NCBI GenBank assembly: GCA_027604005.1
Contig: JADGJT010000194.1
Span: 1-41,987, forward strand
Length of the DNA stretch: 41,987 nt
Source of the DNA: Dinochytrium kinnereticum
Lineage: Eukaryota > Chytridiomycota > Chytridiomycetes > Chytridiales > Chytridiaceae
Direction of reading: 5' to 3'
Part shown: one piece after another, positions 21,100 through 33,038 of the stretch
Layout of the letters: each line of letters starts with the position of its first letter
How positions within the stretch are numbered: position 1 is the first letter of the stretch
Translations under genes and position numbers: made by a program
The notes under the pieces: model-generated
Told to the model about the DNA's origin: nothing
Database searches by the model: none
The model's input: only the letters and a program-made list of their open reading frames with translations

Positions 21100-21909
21100 T
21101 TTTCAGAAGTATGCGGGTGAAAGAGAAAAGCGTGGTAGTCCTTATCCCAGCGAGGTGAAGAGAGAGACGGGTTGGTTCCAGGTAGAGACCAGACCTTCCG
21201 AGTGTTGTCAAGAAAAGGTAGTGCAAGGACACAAGGGATGTCTTGCCATACTCCAAGCCCCCTCTTGATTTTTTGAGTGGTCGGCCGGACAAATGGCTCT
21301 GGGTGGTGGAAAGGGGCAGACAAAGTTGGAACTTGGTTGGACCTATGGTCTTGAGGATCGGAACAGGGTTCAATGGGATCGGGAACGTGCCCTGAACACA
21401 CAGTGCGACATGGGTGGACATCAGAAACACGACTTTTGATGATCAGACTCAGTGGTTTGCTGCCTACCAGCATGCTCGATAGCAACTGCGAGGGATAATG
21501 GGTTATGTTGATGATGGTGAAATTAGAGATTCTTCGCTTTACCGTTGCATATGGAATAGTCTGTATGCCTCTGCGTCTCCGCGCAAAACCATTGCATGGC
21601 CCCGGTGGTATCGAATGTCCATTATCTATTGAGGCCGTTCTATCAATTACACCAGTTGTTGGCCATTAAAAGGGCCTTGGATTCCCTGTGCTGCTGTTAT
21701 GTCTCCAATAATTGGAGTCAGTGGCAACATTCGTCTTCTTATGTTAAGGTGCCGAACTTTCCGAATAACTATCGCATCGTTCTCTGCGCAATGATCAGAA
21801 TATTACTAAGCTATCTTATATTTGGGGCTTTTGAATAACTTGGGACATTAAAATAGACCACCCGATGAGGAAATAAGCAAAAATAGGGATGAGAAACACG
21901 AGGTTGTCC
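21100..21909. other. Spacer between the tandem P450 genes
   Basis: Holds the promoter of the first P450 (start 21099) and the 3' UTR of the second (stop 21910). Open frames here (21033-21485 minus, 21596-21838 plus) have no recognisable content and no link to the P450 frames. Confidence 0.5.
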
Positions 21910-23655
21910 TTAGCAAGCATTATCCTTGCGACGAAGGCGTAGATGAGGGTTAGCGATCCGCATGGGGAATATATGGAACTCAGTTGGCTTGGATCCCTGT
22001 GTTAATTCAAAGCCGCGGAAAAGCTCCAAGATGAAGACTTTCATCTGTTGAGTGAAAGAAAGGTTAGGATAAAACCACTTATCCAGTGAACAAAACAAAA
22101 AAAAAGATTTTACCTCTAATTTGGCCAGCTGGAAGCCAAGACACATCCTAGCTCCAACCGAGAAAGGAGTGTATTCCATTGGAAACTTCTTGTCGACCTC
22201 ATCCAAAAGGAATCTTGATAGCTTAAATTGTTTTGGGTCAGGGTAAATCTCAGGATTCTGGTGGTTGGCGATGAAGTTGACCTGTAACATTGTTCCGCCT
22301 TTGATAGCGCGCCCATCGTCCATAACGATATCCTCCCGGGCCCTTTTAAAGACACCAGGAACAGGAGCGTAAAGTCGGAGGGTCTCTTTCACAAAGGCGT
22401 CGAGGACGGGGAGAGAAGTGAGAGTGGACTCGTCAACAGATTCCGGAAGACCGCTGATCTCGGCTCTAAGAAGCTCCAAATCTTCTTCCGAAATTTCATT
22501 CATGAGGATATGGAACACGGAGGAGATGGATCCAGCGGTTCTGCATGGTATAGATAAGTTGTTTGCAAAAAGTAACCAAAAAGTCTGCTGGTAGAAACAT
22601 ACGTGTCAAACCCAGCGAATGCAAGCGTGATAAAGCTGTCTCCGATATCAACATCCGAAAGCATATTGCCTTCCTCGTCTTTTGCCTCCAAAAGGATCCC
22701 AATGGAGTCTTGGAAGATCTCTCCATGCTCCATGCGTGCTCGCCTATCTGCCACAATCTTTGCTAGGGCCTCAAGAATCCTCCCTCTGGCAGCCATGGCT
22801 TTGGCGAAAGGCGAGATATATGACATCCAAGCAGGGACAATCAGATCACCGAGACCATTGGACCAAATCAAGAAATCCTCACGAAGAGATTTGAGGGCCT
22901 CCTCATGCTGGGGGTCACCGCAGGCGAGGAAGGAGCAGATGGCCTCATAGGTGAAGATTTTGGCTGTGGCTAGGGGCTGAATATCCTTCGTGCCTTGCTC
23001 GGAAGCAATAGCAAGCTCGCCGATGATCTTGGCACTGTTCTTGACTAGAGATGGGTAGAAAAATGAAATGACACTACCAAGTGGGAAAGGTCGACATCAG
23101 AAAGGTGGATTCATTGGCAGAGAGAGTATGATTGTGTATTCAGACTCACCTCCTGGCCAATCCCTTTGAGAGAAGAGTTCTCATCTGACGATGCTCGGCT
23201 TTGTCCTTGAATGTAAGGGAGCTAGGCCCCAAAAGCGCCTTCCATCGTTCAGGCCAGCCAAACGTGATGTACTTGCCGTCGCCCTTCAAGAGAGCCCATT
23301 TGTTGTTCTCACCCCTAAAGGCAAACGGAAAACAAACCAAACCATCAGCCCATGAATCAACGTAGATATAAACAAGTTAGACACATGACAGGACTCACCC
23401 CAAGAGCAGCAGCATGGTCATCCCAAACGTCTGGACCCAGAACGCGTTTCCTAACTTGTTTCTTGCCTGGTCAATCACCTCCGGCATGTTTCTTGATAAC
23501 ATTGCCATGTTGCCAATCACGGGAAGGGAGCCTGGGAGCTTCGGAAAGTCGCGTGCAGGCGGTTTCCTTGTGAGGGCTGACCAGAGGATGACGCCGGCAG
23601 CGACAGCTGCGCCGGCGGTGACCACAACGACGGCAGTGGATGGGGCAGAGGACAT
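21910..23655 (-). CDS. Cytochrome P450, second of a tandem pair, five exons
   Basis: Paralogue of the P450 at 19373-21099. Model: 23655-23399, 23314-23150, 23073-22603, 22540-22114 and 22044-21910, total 484 aa. Exons 2, 3 and 4 have exactly the same lengths as in the neighbour (165, 471 and 427 nt), and exons 1 and 5 differ only by 3 and 12 nt. The N-terminal anchor is AVVVVTAGAAVAAGVILW, then a basic Pro hinge and LPVIGNM. The I-helix motif is AGFDTT (Thr298), the ExxR motif is in KETLRLYAPVP, and the haem loop FSVGARMCLG has the axial cysteine near 431. All catalytic residues are intact in both copies, so both are probably functional. The C terminus is slightly longer (RRKDNAC). The substrate is unknown; divergence is greatest in the N-terminal third and near the substrate-recognition regions. 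Confidence 0.94.
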
Positions 23656-24074
23656 GTTATTGCTAGGATGGAGTGGTGGAGGGGTCGCTTGGGAGCTGTC
23701 TTGGGAGTGCTAACTGTACAAAATATCCGGCCGCCTAGACGCGGACACAAGGTGCTGTCCCACACCTACATATGGAACGGATCTGGACCTTAACACAGGT
23801 GAGATCATTGCTTGGTTGCCTTGAGGATCGTGGAAGACAGAATCCAACACGATTGGGTTTCGTTTGTGGATGGAAAAGTTGTGCACAATCAAGCCTCTTG
23901 AAGGGAAAACACCCCATCCTGACCCCATCCACACATTCATACCCATCAAATTCAAAAATTGCCACAGCAACAACGTTGAAAATGACCCCAAGCACAGGAC
24001 AGTTGCAAATGAAAGGAGGAAAGACACGCAGAAAACACAAGAGCCATGTCGCAGGACGGAAAAGCACATATTGT
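23656..24074. other. Promoter of the second P450 and 3' flank of the SEL1 gene
   Basis: No gene is supported. The open frames here overlap on both strands without start, domain or splice logic. Confidence 0.5.
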
Positions 24075-26861
24075 TTACTTCAAATTCGTCGCCCCCCCAA
24101 CCTCCTTGGATGCGTTAGTGGCCCTCGTAAGCCAGAGAAGCGCCTGAGTCTCATCACCTTCAACACCAATACCATGAAGCAGGCACGTCCCATAATTAAA
24201 CATGGCCACAGGATCACCAAGTTGAGCCGCCCGTTTGAATTGCTGCAATAGGACAAAAGAAATGAAATCAGAAATTTGAAATAAGAGGCGGGGAAGAAAA
24301 GCAACAAACAAAATGACTTCGAAGTTACCTGAGCTGCAGCCGCGCGATTCTCTGCGATCCCGCCTCTTCCTTCCCTCGTCATTTCTCCAAGGAGGTTGAT
24401 GCATCCCGCGTGATCTCGGCTCGCACCTTTTCTCGCCCATTCAACAGCCTTCACGTCGTCTTGCTTCACGATGACCTTCTTTCGTTTCTTTGGCTGGGGT
24501 GGCGCTGCGGTTGCAGAGGCTGTTGAGGATCGTTTCGTATCGGAATCAATGGAAGAGGTGTCGGCAGGGAGGAGGTCTTCGTCAATAAGGCTAATGGCGC
24601 TAAGGCGTTTTGTAGGGTCGGAACTAAAAGGTTTACGCAGGTTTTGAGGTGTGGTGTCAACCAACACGTCTGGAGCCTCCCCTATCTTGCTCAAATCAAT
24701 CAGCCTCCCTTCGCTAACCCTGTTCTCCTTCACAACCTTCTTGATAGTCTCCTCCACCTCCAGCCCTCTGGCATAAGCAATAGCCATCTCGTAAGCCGCC
24801 TCCGCATTTCCTCCAACATCCCAACTCCTCGTAAACCAGGCGACGGCTTGCCAGCAATCCGTCACCCCTCCTCCCGGTCTCATCAATAGTTTTCCTAGTC
24901 TGACCATAGACCGATGATTTCCAGCCTCAGAGGCTCGTCGATGCCATGTGGAGGCTTCTTCGATGGCGTCTGGACGAAGCTCAAGACTTGTGGCGAGAAT
25001 GTACATGGCTGCTGGATCTTTCAGGGGGCTTTGAGTAGGGCTGATGTAGAGCCGTGACGGAGAATGGTGGGAGTCTGCGAGATTAAGGAGCGTTTCGACG
25101 CCTTTTTCGTAGCTTCCCCAGGCAATGTTAGAGAGCGCTGTCTTATACTGCGCATCTTGAGAAGGTGCGGATGAAGGTGACGGGCCTGGCTTTGGGGTCT
25201 GAGTGGTGGATAGCGAGGATGATGTTTTTGGTGACGAAGTCGCTTCCGGTGAGAAAAGGGGAAGACTTCCCCCCAATCTTTTTCGTATCTCATCCGCCTT
25301 CATACGCCACTTTCCCGCTCTATCTCGTAACTCTTTCACCACTTCCTCATCTGAAGCTGTATCCGCCATAACCTCCAATCTATGAGCGAGCTGAATAATC
25401 CCACTGGGGTTCTTAAACCCGGATTTATCAGGGTTAAGGTAATCCCGCGCAGCCTGACTTCCAGCCTCCGCCAACTTCTCCAGGCCCGCAAAAGCTTTGG
25501 CCCAAGCTCCCCACTCTAGATTACTCAAACAATCCCGAAACTCTTTCTCGATAGCAGCCGCTTTCTTCCTCTCCCGAACCTCAGGCACAACATCTGCAAT
25601 GACCTGCTCAATCTCTGGCGGGATCACAAGAGGAATAGATAGAAAAAATGAGGTTGAAGAGGAAGGAGCGGGAAGGGACGTCATTTTGCTGGCTCTGGCC
25701 ATTGCGGAAGTGTACCATGAGAACGCGATGATAGGATCGTCCCGTCTGGTTTCTGCGAAATGGGCGCAGACCCAAAGCATTCCGGTTGGGTTCTTTAATG
25801 ACGTTGTTGCTGGATCTAAGAAGGAGATGGCGGCAGGATGGCCCTGTGAAGCGAGGCGGTCTAGCATCTTGATGGCTTTCTCCCAGGTTCCCCATTCCAT
25901 CAACCTGATGGCCTCCTTGTAGTCCCTATTAAGGGATTCCAAGACAGCTCCCCGCAATAGAGGAAGTTCAGGAATTCCTGAATTTGCGGTAGTTGGAGTT
26001 GTGGGAGTGTCTGGCGATCGGAGCGTGTCTTTTCCGTCCATGTCAATCACAAATTCTGGGGAGGTCGAAAGGCGGGGATGCTTCAGTGAATCCGCAGCGT
26101 CGACCGACTCGTTCTGTTCCACTTCGATTTGCAAGGTCTCTCCTTCTGCATCCAATTTCCTCTTCACCGTCTCCTCCTCTTTGACCCTCTGGGCCATCAC
26201 CTCTCTTTCAAATATCTTCTGCCTCCAGACCGCCGCAGCTGCCGGATCCCTCTCCACTCCAATTCCCTGCTCATATCCCTCAGCTAAAGCTACCTCTGAC
26301 AACGAACAGCCCCCCTCAGCCGCCTTTCGGAACCAGACCATCGATTCCTCTCCTTCGCCCACTTTACGCAGGTAAACTCCAACTTGATGCATGCTCTCCA
26401 GGTTGCCTGCATCGGCTGACTTGCGAAACCATGTTATGGCTTTGATGTGCTCTCCTGCCGATCGGAGAGTGTGAGCATAGGCACACATGCCTTCAGGGTC
26501 ACTGAGAAGATCGGAACGGCGGGTCTCCCAGAGTTGCTTCTGGGTGGGGTCGTTGAGCTTATCCTCCTCATAGCAATGTGCGAGGTACTTTGATCAGGAC
26601 AAATGTTAGCAATCAAACAGTTACATTAGCTGATATGCTTATCACCTTCATAGCCTCAGCATGCCCATGATCCGACGCTCGATGAAGGTGGACAGCAGCT
26701 CTGCTCCAGCTTCCAGCGTCAAACAAGTTCTTGCCAGCAGCGTAATCTTCCTCTGGGCTTTGAGATGCATCCAGGTCGTCAGCGGATGGCTGGGAGTACG
26801 GCTGCGATGAGGTGGATCCCCTTGAGCTCCCCGACAGCAAGGAGGTGACGGCGGTCCACAT
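24075..26861 (-). CDS. Large SEL1-repeat protein, three exons
   Basis: SEL1/TPR-like helical solenoid, normally a protein-interaction scaffold; the partner cannot be told. Model: 26861-26646, 26587-24329 and 24242-24075, phase 0 throughout, 880 aa. Recognisable SEL1 units include HIKAITWFRKSADAGNLES, ESMVWFRKAAEGGCSLSE, QAVAWFTRSWDVGGNAEA and, in the last exon, QFKRAAQLGDPVAMFNYG with LHGIGVEGDETQALLWLTRA. On top of these, a longer module recurs. It starts with W-G-x-[WY]-x-K-x and continues through a helix ending in an A/S-rich turn, then Y/F-L/I-x-P, then K-[ND]-P-x-[GA]. Copies start near residues 304, 431 and 562, and a weaker fourth is at 44-120. A basic stretch (PKKRKKVIVK) near 800 could be a nuclear signal. 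There is no signal peptide, unlike yeast Hrd3 or human SEL1L. Confidence 0.9.
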
Positions 26862-27986
26862 TTTCTTTACACCTGCCGCAGACTATGACAATTTAAGGAT
26901 TGGTTGTCACTCGAACTTCTTGACTCAACTGGCTTGGCTCTCCGGCAAACACCAGCGCTACGATATTGGCCTGCCGGCGATGGGGACCTCAAAGAAGATG
27001 CATCACCACGCCTTTTTATTACAAAGTCTGGTTGATACTCGCCTTTCAAACCTCATTCTCTCAAAACTGCCCTCAACCAACTGATTCCTCCATCTGCCTT
27101 CCTGCAAGACAAGCCATGTTCATTTTTATTCATCACTGCGAAAGCAACCGCAAGCTATCGAATTTAATATAATAATCGGGCCAATGTACAGCAGCTTGTC
27201 AAGTTAAGGCTTCATTGGGGTCTATCGCATCCAGGTAAACGGCGTGTCGTTCCTGTAACATCAAATAGTAGAGTGTGCCCGTCAAGCGCGAAACGGGGCT
27301 GGAGAAAGAATTACGGGGCGGTATCGGAGGTAATAAAATCAGACATTTATATATGTTCAGCAAAGGGTTTCGCTGACAGGGACGGCTTTCTCCAATGGAG
27401 ATTGCCCTTGCTTCATCTTACCCGCTTACTTATTGAGCGCTGCTATTTCCCGTCTTTCGATCCCCATTTCTCTCCTACCTGCCTATGCACAACCAACACG
27501 AAGCCGTCATGAAAGGCAACCAGTTAAGCCAGCTTAACGGCGAGCCATTGTTTCTGCCGAAGTGTTGTTGTTCATTGTAAAAGGAAATAAATGTTTCGGC
27601 AAAGATCGTTTGGTGACCACTGAAGTCATGCAAGGCAGTCGAAGTGCTCACCATGGTTCTTGTCTTTCGCTTTCACATTACTCCCCGACTTCAAAGAATT
27701 CCACTTCAGAATCTGCTGAAAAAGGCATGAACTTCTTGTAGCTTGATGCAAGCAGTGATCCAATCACGCGTGTCTGATGGTGCGATACGTGCTATGGTCA
27801 CCACATGAACCAAATGAATGGCTTCATAGCCCTCTGATTTGAGGAACGCTGCAAGCACATCGAAGCATTCCTGGAATCCGTTGACCCAACACAAATAAGG
27901 CACAAGTGTTGTCTCGTCTATCCCGTATTATCCTCGGCATCAGGTTGTTGGCCATGTCCCAAAAATCAAATTCGCTGACCTGAAAC
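26862..27986. other. Divergent intergenic region between the SEL1 gene and the lipid phosphatase
   Basis: This 1.1-kb region should carry both divergent promoters. The minus strand has a 65-codon open frame at 27706-27903 beginning at GTG, with no ATG and no recognised domain. I do not call it. Confidence 0.5.
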
Positions 27987-29031
27987 ATGGATTCAGCCAG
28001 CACCAGCATGGACGTCGACACCTCGCAGCAGTACGGCACCAGCAGCTTGCCCAAGACCAAGTCGCTGTTTGGGTGGTGGCGCATCGGATTCATCTCTGAT
28101 TACGTCGTCCTTGTCCTTGTCGTGGGTATTTCATTCATCGTCAACAGCCGTCCAGCCTTCGTCCGCCCCATCGACACCACAGACAAGGACCTCACGCATC
28201 CACACCTCCCCAACATTGTGTCAAATGTCATGCTATTTGTCTACGCTGTTATCGTCCCGGTTGCTGTTGGCGCTCTGGTGACTGGGGCTCGACTGGTTCT
28301 TGCTAGGATGGGGGGACGGAGGGGGGACAATTGCGCCATGGCTGCATGCTTGAGAGACTATCATCATTTTATCGTGGGACTGGCACTCGCAGTCTCTTAC
28401 ACCAAGCTTGTGACGGATTTCTTAAAGTGAGGGTGGTGGATGGCTGATGGTTATCAATGCTGACTCTTTTCTTTGTTCAGGGTTTTGATGGGACGATTCC
28501 GTCCTGACTTCTTGTCCAGATGTCAGTACTCGGAGGCTTTGAAAAGGTGCACTGGAGATGCCTCGGAAGTTGAGGACGGCCGCAAGTCCTTTCCCAGCGG
28601 ACATGCTTCATATTCGTTCGCTGGATGCACCTTCCTTGCCATTTACTTGCTTGCCATCTTAGAGGTGTGGCCTGTCGTCACTTCTCTCAAGTTTGATGTG
28701 AAGGGTGCGCTGCTTCCAGGAGGGCTTACTCGTGGGATCAAGCGGGAGTACCCGTCGTCGGGTAGGGTGTGGAGATTCTCATTGGCGTTCCTGCCCCTGT
28801 TTTTGTCAAGTTATGTTGCCATTTCAAGGTAAGTCAGCCCTTTCTCACTGACTCGTTGATCCTGCATTTCGTAACTAACGAGTGCCCAGGCTTCAGCAAT
28901 ACATTCACCATCCCACTGATGTACTTGCCGGCGTCATCATCGGCGCTCTAATTGCCATCGCTGTTCACTATTCTCGTATCCCTGACACCCCTGTTCCAGT
29001 TCCCGAGGACGCAGGCAGCGAGCTTGACTGA
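27987..29031 (+). CDS. PAP2-type lipid phosphate phosphatase, three exons
   Basis: Integral-membrane Mg-independent phosphatidate / diacylglycerol-pyrophosphate phosphatase of the DPP1/LPP1 family. It dephosphorylates PA and related lipids with its active site facing the lumen or outside. Model: 27987-28426, 28481-28828 and 28890-29031, 309 aa, with both junctions in phase 2. The three-part signature is complete: K-x6-RP in KVLMGRFRPDF (the K is split by intron 1), PSGH in KSFPSGHASYSF, and SR-x5-H-x3-D in SRLQQYIHHPTDVLAG (split by intron 2). About six hydrophobic segments are visible, including YVVLVLVVGISFIV, a long one before ARLVL, and VLAGVIIGALIAIAV at the end. The cytosolic N terminus is Ser/Thr-rich. 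Yeast DPP1 (289 aa) is similar in size. Confidence 0.94.
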
Positions 29032-30180
29032 CTCGGCTCCTCCGAATCTTTACTGCTCATGGAAACAGAAGCATGACTGATGGTTCATGCACTATTATTT
29101 ATAACAACGCTATTTTTGATCCTAGTTTATTTCGATTGAAAGTACTTCTAATGGGGGATGGCAACGGAGAATATCCGTCGAGCGAGAGGGCCAAATCACT
29201 CATTGCCAGAGCGCTTCGACAGTAGAACCCGCAAGACCAACAGATGTAGTTCGGGAGACTGGCGCATGACGCATGAGGCCTTAAAACAAGGGCACAAGGC
29301 GCTAATTTGGTCCGAACAAGGTGAAAAATAACAAAAACAAGCCAGAAAGGTGATGATAACAGAATCGCCTCGCCAGCCATTTCAAGAGTTCACTCAAAAC
29401 ATTGGAGGAAAGTCTTGATATGACTCGGAGGAGGATGCAAGCAGAGAAGGAGGGAGAGGAGTGTTGGCCGCGAATGATCGACTAAAAGCTATGGAGTTTT
29501 TTATAAGCCAGTGCCGAAGGTTAATTGCCGTTAGTCTTGCTGAGAAGGATGCTAGCCCATGGATTGAATCAAATGGGCCGGCGTGAGTCTCCTCAGCGTA
29601 TGTATGGAATGGACGGGGATGAAGCAGGGAGAATACAGTACGGGAGGGGAGGGGAGAGGAGGGGGACAGGGGGCCGAAGCATGAAAGCAGTTGATGCATC
29701 GTCCCGCATGAGACGAGGGGGGGTCGATGGATCCACGTTCCTGCAACGACCTCATCTGCACGAGCAGAAAGAAAAGATAATCGCAGGGGGCAACAGGAAT
29801 GTGAAGAAATAGCAGCTGTTCGGAGAATTCTTTTTCTTCTCTTCTGCCTCTGACAACCATTGAAAGTGACAATTCCGCGGGTATAAAGTCGGAGCATTTC
29901 CCTCAATGTGCTCTTCAGTTGATACATTGCGGCTCGCTCCACCAGCAGACGGGATGCCTCTGCCGTCCCGTCTGTGCGGGGAGGGTCGCAAGAGAACGAA
30001 CGCTGGTGTTCCCAAGTGCTCGCTGACACTCCTCATTGCCTGCGATGCCCCGTTAGCACCCAACATTCTAATCCCTTACCCCACAACCCATGCTGTTCTC
30101 CCGCTGCGAAATGACTTACCCCCTCTGCCTTTTATTATTACTGAATTGGTTCCGTGCTCATCCGCATGTACATGTTATGG
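29032..30180. other. Convergent intergenic region
   Basis: Lies between the 3' ends of the phosphatase (plus) and the telomere-binding-like gene (minus). A 211-codon minus-strand frame at 29394-30029 begins with GTG, has no recognisable domain and covers G/A-rich and C/T-rich tracts (for example 29641-29670). I treat it as non-coding, without certainty. Confidence 0.5.
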
Positions 30181-33038
30181 TCATTGCTTGGTCACAGCCC
30201 ACACACCTAGCGCCATGTTGGCCCGTTCCCTCCGAATGCGCTCGTTGCGGGCCTATGCAAGTTCAAAAGCAGAGAAAGGAAGTCTGTTAGCATCTCTGTG
30301 ACGATGTCTATACCCAGTAAAGAGAGAATAATACCTTGTCCTTCATGTCCACCTGTGACCTGTCCTTCATCCTTTCGCCAAAGTCCTGGGCAATTAATGC
30401 CCAACTTGTGCCATGCTTCACCATGCCCTCTTCCAAGGCCTGCACCTCGTCGGCCGTCCACCTGCGTCGCTCCCGAGGCATCACACCTTTCTTGGTCGGA
30501 CTTTTACCTCCCGCTTTGGCTTTTGCTTTCACCTTCTCCTCTAACTGCTCATACGTCAACGGCTTACGGGAAGGCAGCAACTTCTTTCCAGAGCCGGACA
30601 CCTCTTGACCGTCGGCCGCATCCTGGACGTCTTCCGCGTCGCTGCCAACCATCATCTCGGCAGCCTTGGCGTGAACTCTTTGCAAGGTCTGCTCGTATTT
30701 CTTACGTTCTAAACCTTGGAGGGCTAAACGGCGGCTGATCTCGACGGCCTCCACGTGGATTTCGGGTGGGATGATAACAAGGTCGTCGTCATCATATTCG
30801 TCATCCATGTTGTTTTGCCTTGTGGCGCGCTTTGAGAATCCTCCTTCTCCCTCCTCCATGCGAGGTGAGGGTGAACCGTGGTCGATATCAGGAGGAGGGG
30901 AAGCCTCGTTGATTTCATCTGTCGTGCGGTGTACTGATGATAGTTTACCATTTAGGAAATTAGTCACCTAAGGCAAAAAAGCGGTTCATTACCTTTTCTG
31001 ATTGATCGAATCCGTTCCCTGAATTTTGGTGCTGCTTTGGCCTTACCTGATCGTATTGAGGTTTTTTCAATTTCTAAAATGTGATGTGAGAAACATCATG
31101 TCAAAAGCGAAGAACTGAATAAAGGGGTTGCGATAATGTAAAGGAAAAAGAGAAGAATCTATCAGTACTCACTTTGCGCACCTTTCAGCTGCGAACCAAC
31201 TCGCGGACTTTCGCAAAATGTTAGTAAAATCAAGTGCTGAGGGTGAGGCCATTTCAATTAAAAAAACAAGGAAGTAAATGAGAAAAACTACAAAGCCAAA
31301 CCTTTTTTGACGAAGAGCTGATTCCTTCTGCACCATCACCCTCGCTTCATTCACCCCCAATTTCCTCGCATGACTCAAAGAAAACTGAGCTTCTTCATCC
31401 GTCAGATCATAGCGTTCAAGCTCCTCTACCCAATCTCTTCCGTGCTGGCCGCGTTGACCAACCCTTGCGTGCTTAACCGGCTTCCTATTTCTTTGCAGAG
31501 GAATTTCATCCTCCTCCATCTGATCATTTAAAACAAAGCCATCTTCGCGGCTGTATCGATCCGTTGCAAGAGGCAGCGGGCGAATCTCATCATCAGACAG
31601 AATGGTGTTGTGATGTCGGGTGGATTCGTCGTCACTTTCTAAGCTATAATGATGGGATCTCTTGAATGAGCTAGCAAGTTTCTGAGTTGATCCTGGGAGA
31701 TGGGAAGCCGTGGATGTGCGGCGGGATGACTGTGCGGTATTCATTAGTGGAGGTTCGCAAGGACGAGAAAAACCAACCTCACCGCCTTCCCCGAACGACA
31801 TTCGAGAGACTGAGATGGATGAAAGAATATCTGCGAGGTAGTTTCGAACCGTTTCGAAAAAGACTGTGTAAGGGAAGTACTCTCGCAAGTCTTCGCCATT
31901 GTTCAGAACTGCAAAAATCTGGTGTGTGGGAAAATAATTGGAGGGAGATAAGCCTCTTCGCATCTTGGAATGCATTTAATGGACCTTATCACGTTGACTC
32001 TTGAGTGCCATCATGTGCCATTTCTCCTCATCCGTTAAGGCCCTTGGGTCAATATCAGCGTAAATGGATGGGTTGAACAACGAGTTCACAAGCTGAGGCC
32101 GGCCACTCATCTCGTAATGCGCGATGAAGACCTGAAAGAGTATTGGAAGGTGGATATATGATCCCCGAAACATTAATGTACAAATCCACCACGTCCGACA
32201 TGGTCAAAGTATAATCAAAAATATTACTAACCTGCGTTGCATAATCGACCAAAATCTTCTTATGATGCCGAGTTCCGCTCTCCCAGAGAACTGTCATTAG
32301 AACATCCAAACCTACGTCAAGCGCCTGGGAGCGATACGCGGCCGAAGTTGCACCTTTCTTCTGAATCACCTTTAGGCTCTCCCCAAAGATATCAAGACCG
32401 CCTCCATGACATGTCATCCCATAGATATGAAAAATCTGAAGCCTGATCACGGTAGAGAAATCGATTCCATCGTAGACTTTGGTGGGGTCGATCATAATCT
32501 TAGTGAAGATGGGGAGGTCTGCATGTTTTTTTTTTGGAGGGATTGTTAGATGCTTGTGACAAACAGAACGGTGAATGTCACAACCCCAACCTTTCATCAT
32601 GGACTCATACTGCAGCAGTCGCCCTTTCTCCACTGGCGACGGTCTATTAAGAAGTACAACATCCAATATCCTCCGCGTGTAAAGGTCAAGGCAATAAAAA
32701 TCCTCCTCCGTCGCCTCCTCCTCCACCGCCGGTGAAAGGGAACCCTCTAAGTCTTTTTCCAAAAAGAATCTACCACTCCGATCCTTCTCTTGCCTCTCCG
32801 GCGATACGATTCTCTGACTTTTATGATTGAATGGTGACGATAGAATGTCAATCTCGGCAAACGGCATCCTGTAGGGGGATGGCCGCCATTGCTGCTGACG
32901 TTGCTGAGAGGGCCCACGGGAGGGGCGCTGGGATTGGGATCTGGACCGCGAAGATTGAGAAGCTCGATGCACTTGTGAAGTAGAATTCCCTCTGCTGCTC
33001 GCCTTCGCGGTCGCGCGATTCTTGCTTCTCAAGTGCAT
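30181..33038 (-). CDS. TRF/Taz1-like telomere-repeat-binding protein, seven exons
   Basis: TRF-family proteins bind double-stranded telomeric TTAGGG-type repeats as dimers. Model: 33038-32232, 32131-31985, 31918-31302, 31207-31173, 31073-30993, 30933-30335 and 30252-30181, 785 aa, phases consistent. The C terminus carries a telobox Myb domain (about residues 719-770). It begins RRRWTADEVQALEEGMVKHG and ends with the diagnostic VDMKDK|ARNERIRRE, split by intron 6. The human TRF equivalents are V-x-LKDRWR. The N-terminal 60 residues are basic and Ser/Arg/Gln-rich. Residues about 110-370 form a helical region with the position and size expected for a TRFH dimerisation domain, but I cannot confirm the fold. 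A Ser/Asp-rich hinge lies between. Exons 4 and 5 (35 and 81 nt) were placed by phase, an ACTAAC branch-like string and GT-AG ends, and are the least certain part. Confidence 0.78.

Noticed and set aside
27706..28093. Minus-strand open frames next to and over the start of the lipid phosphatase
   Set aside because: GTG or internal starts, antisense to a clear gene for part of their length, no recognisable domain.
29394..30029. 211-codon open frame on the minus strand
   Set aside because: Begins with GTG and has no early ATG, no domain and no splice partners; it overlaps low-complexity GA/CT tracts. Probably chance.
31208..31301. Retaining the stop-free intron 3 of the telomere-binding-like gene as a transmembrane segment
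   Set aside because: The stretch starts with gtttgg, contains ACTAAC and ends in AG; read through it would put a hydrophobic membrane-like helix in a DNA-binding protein and end in a stop before the telobox.
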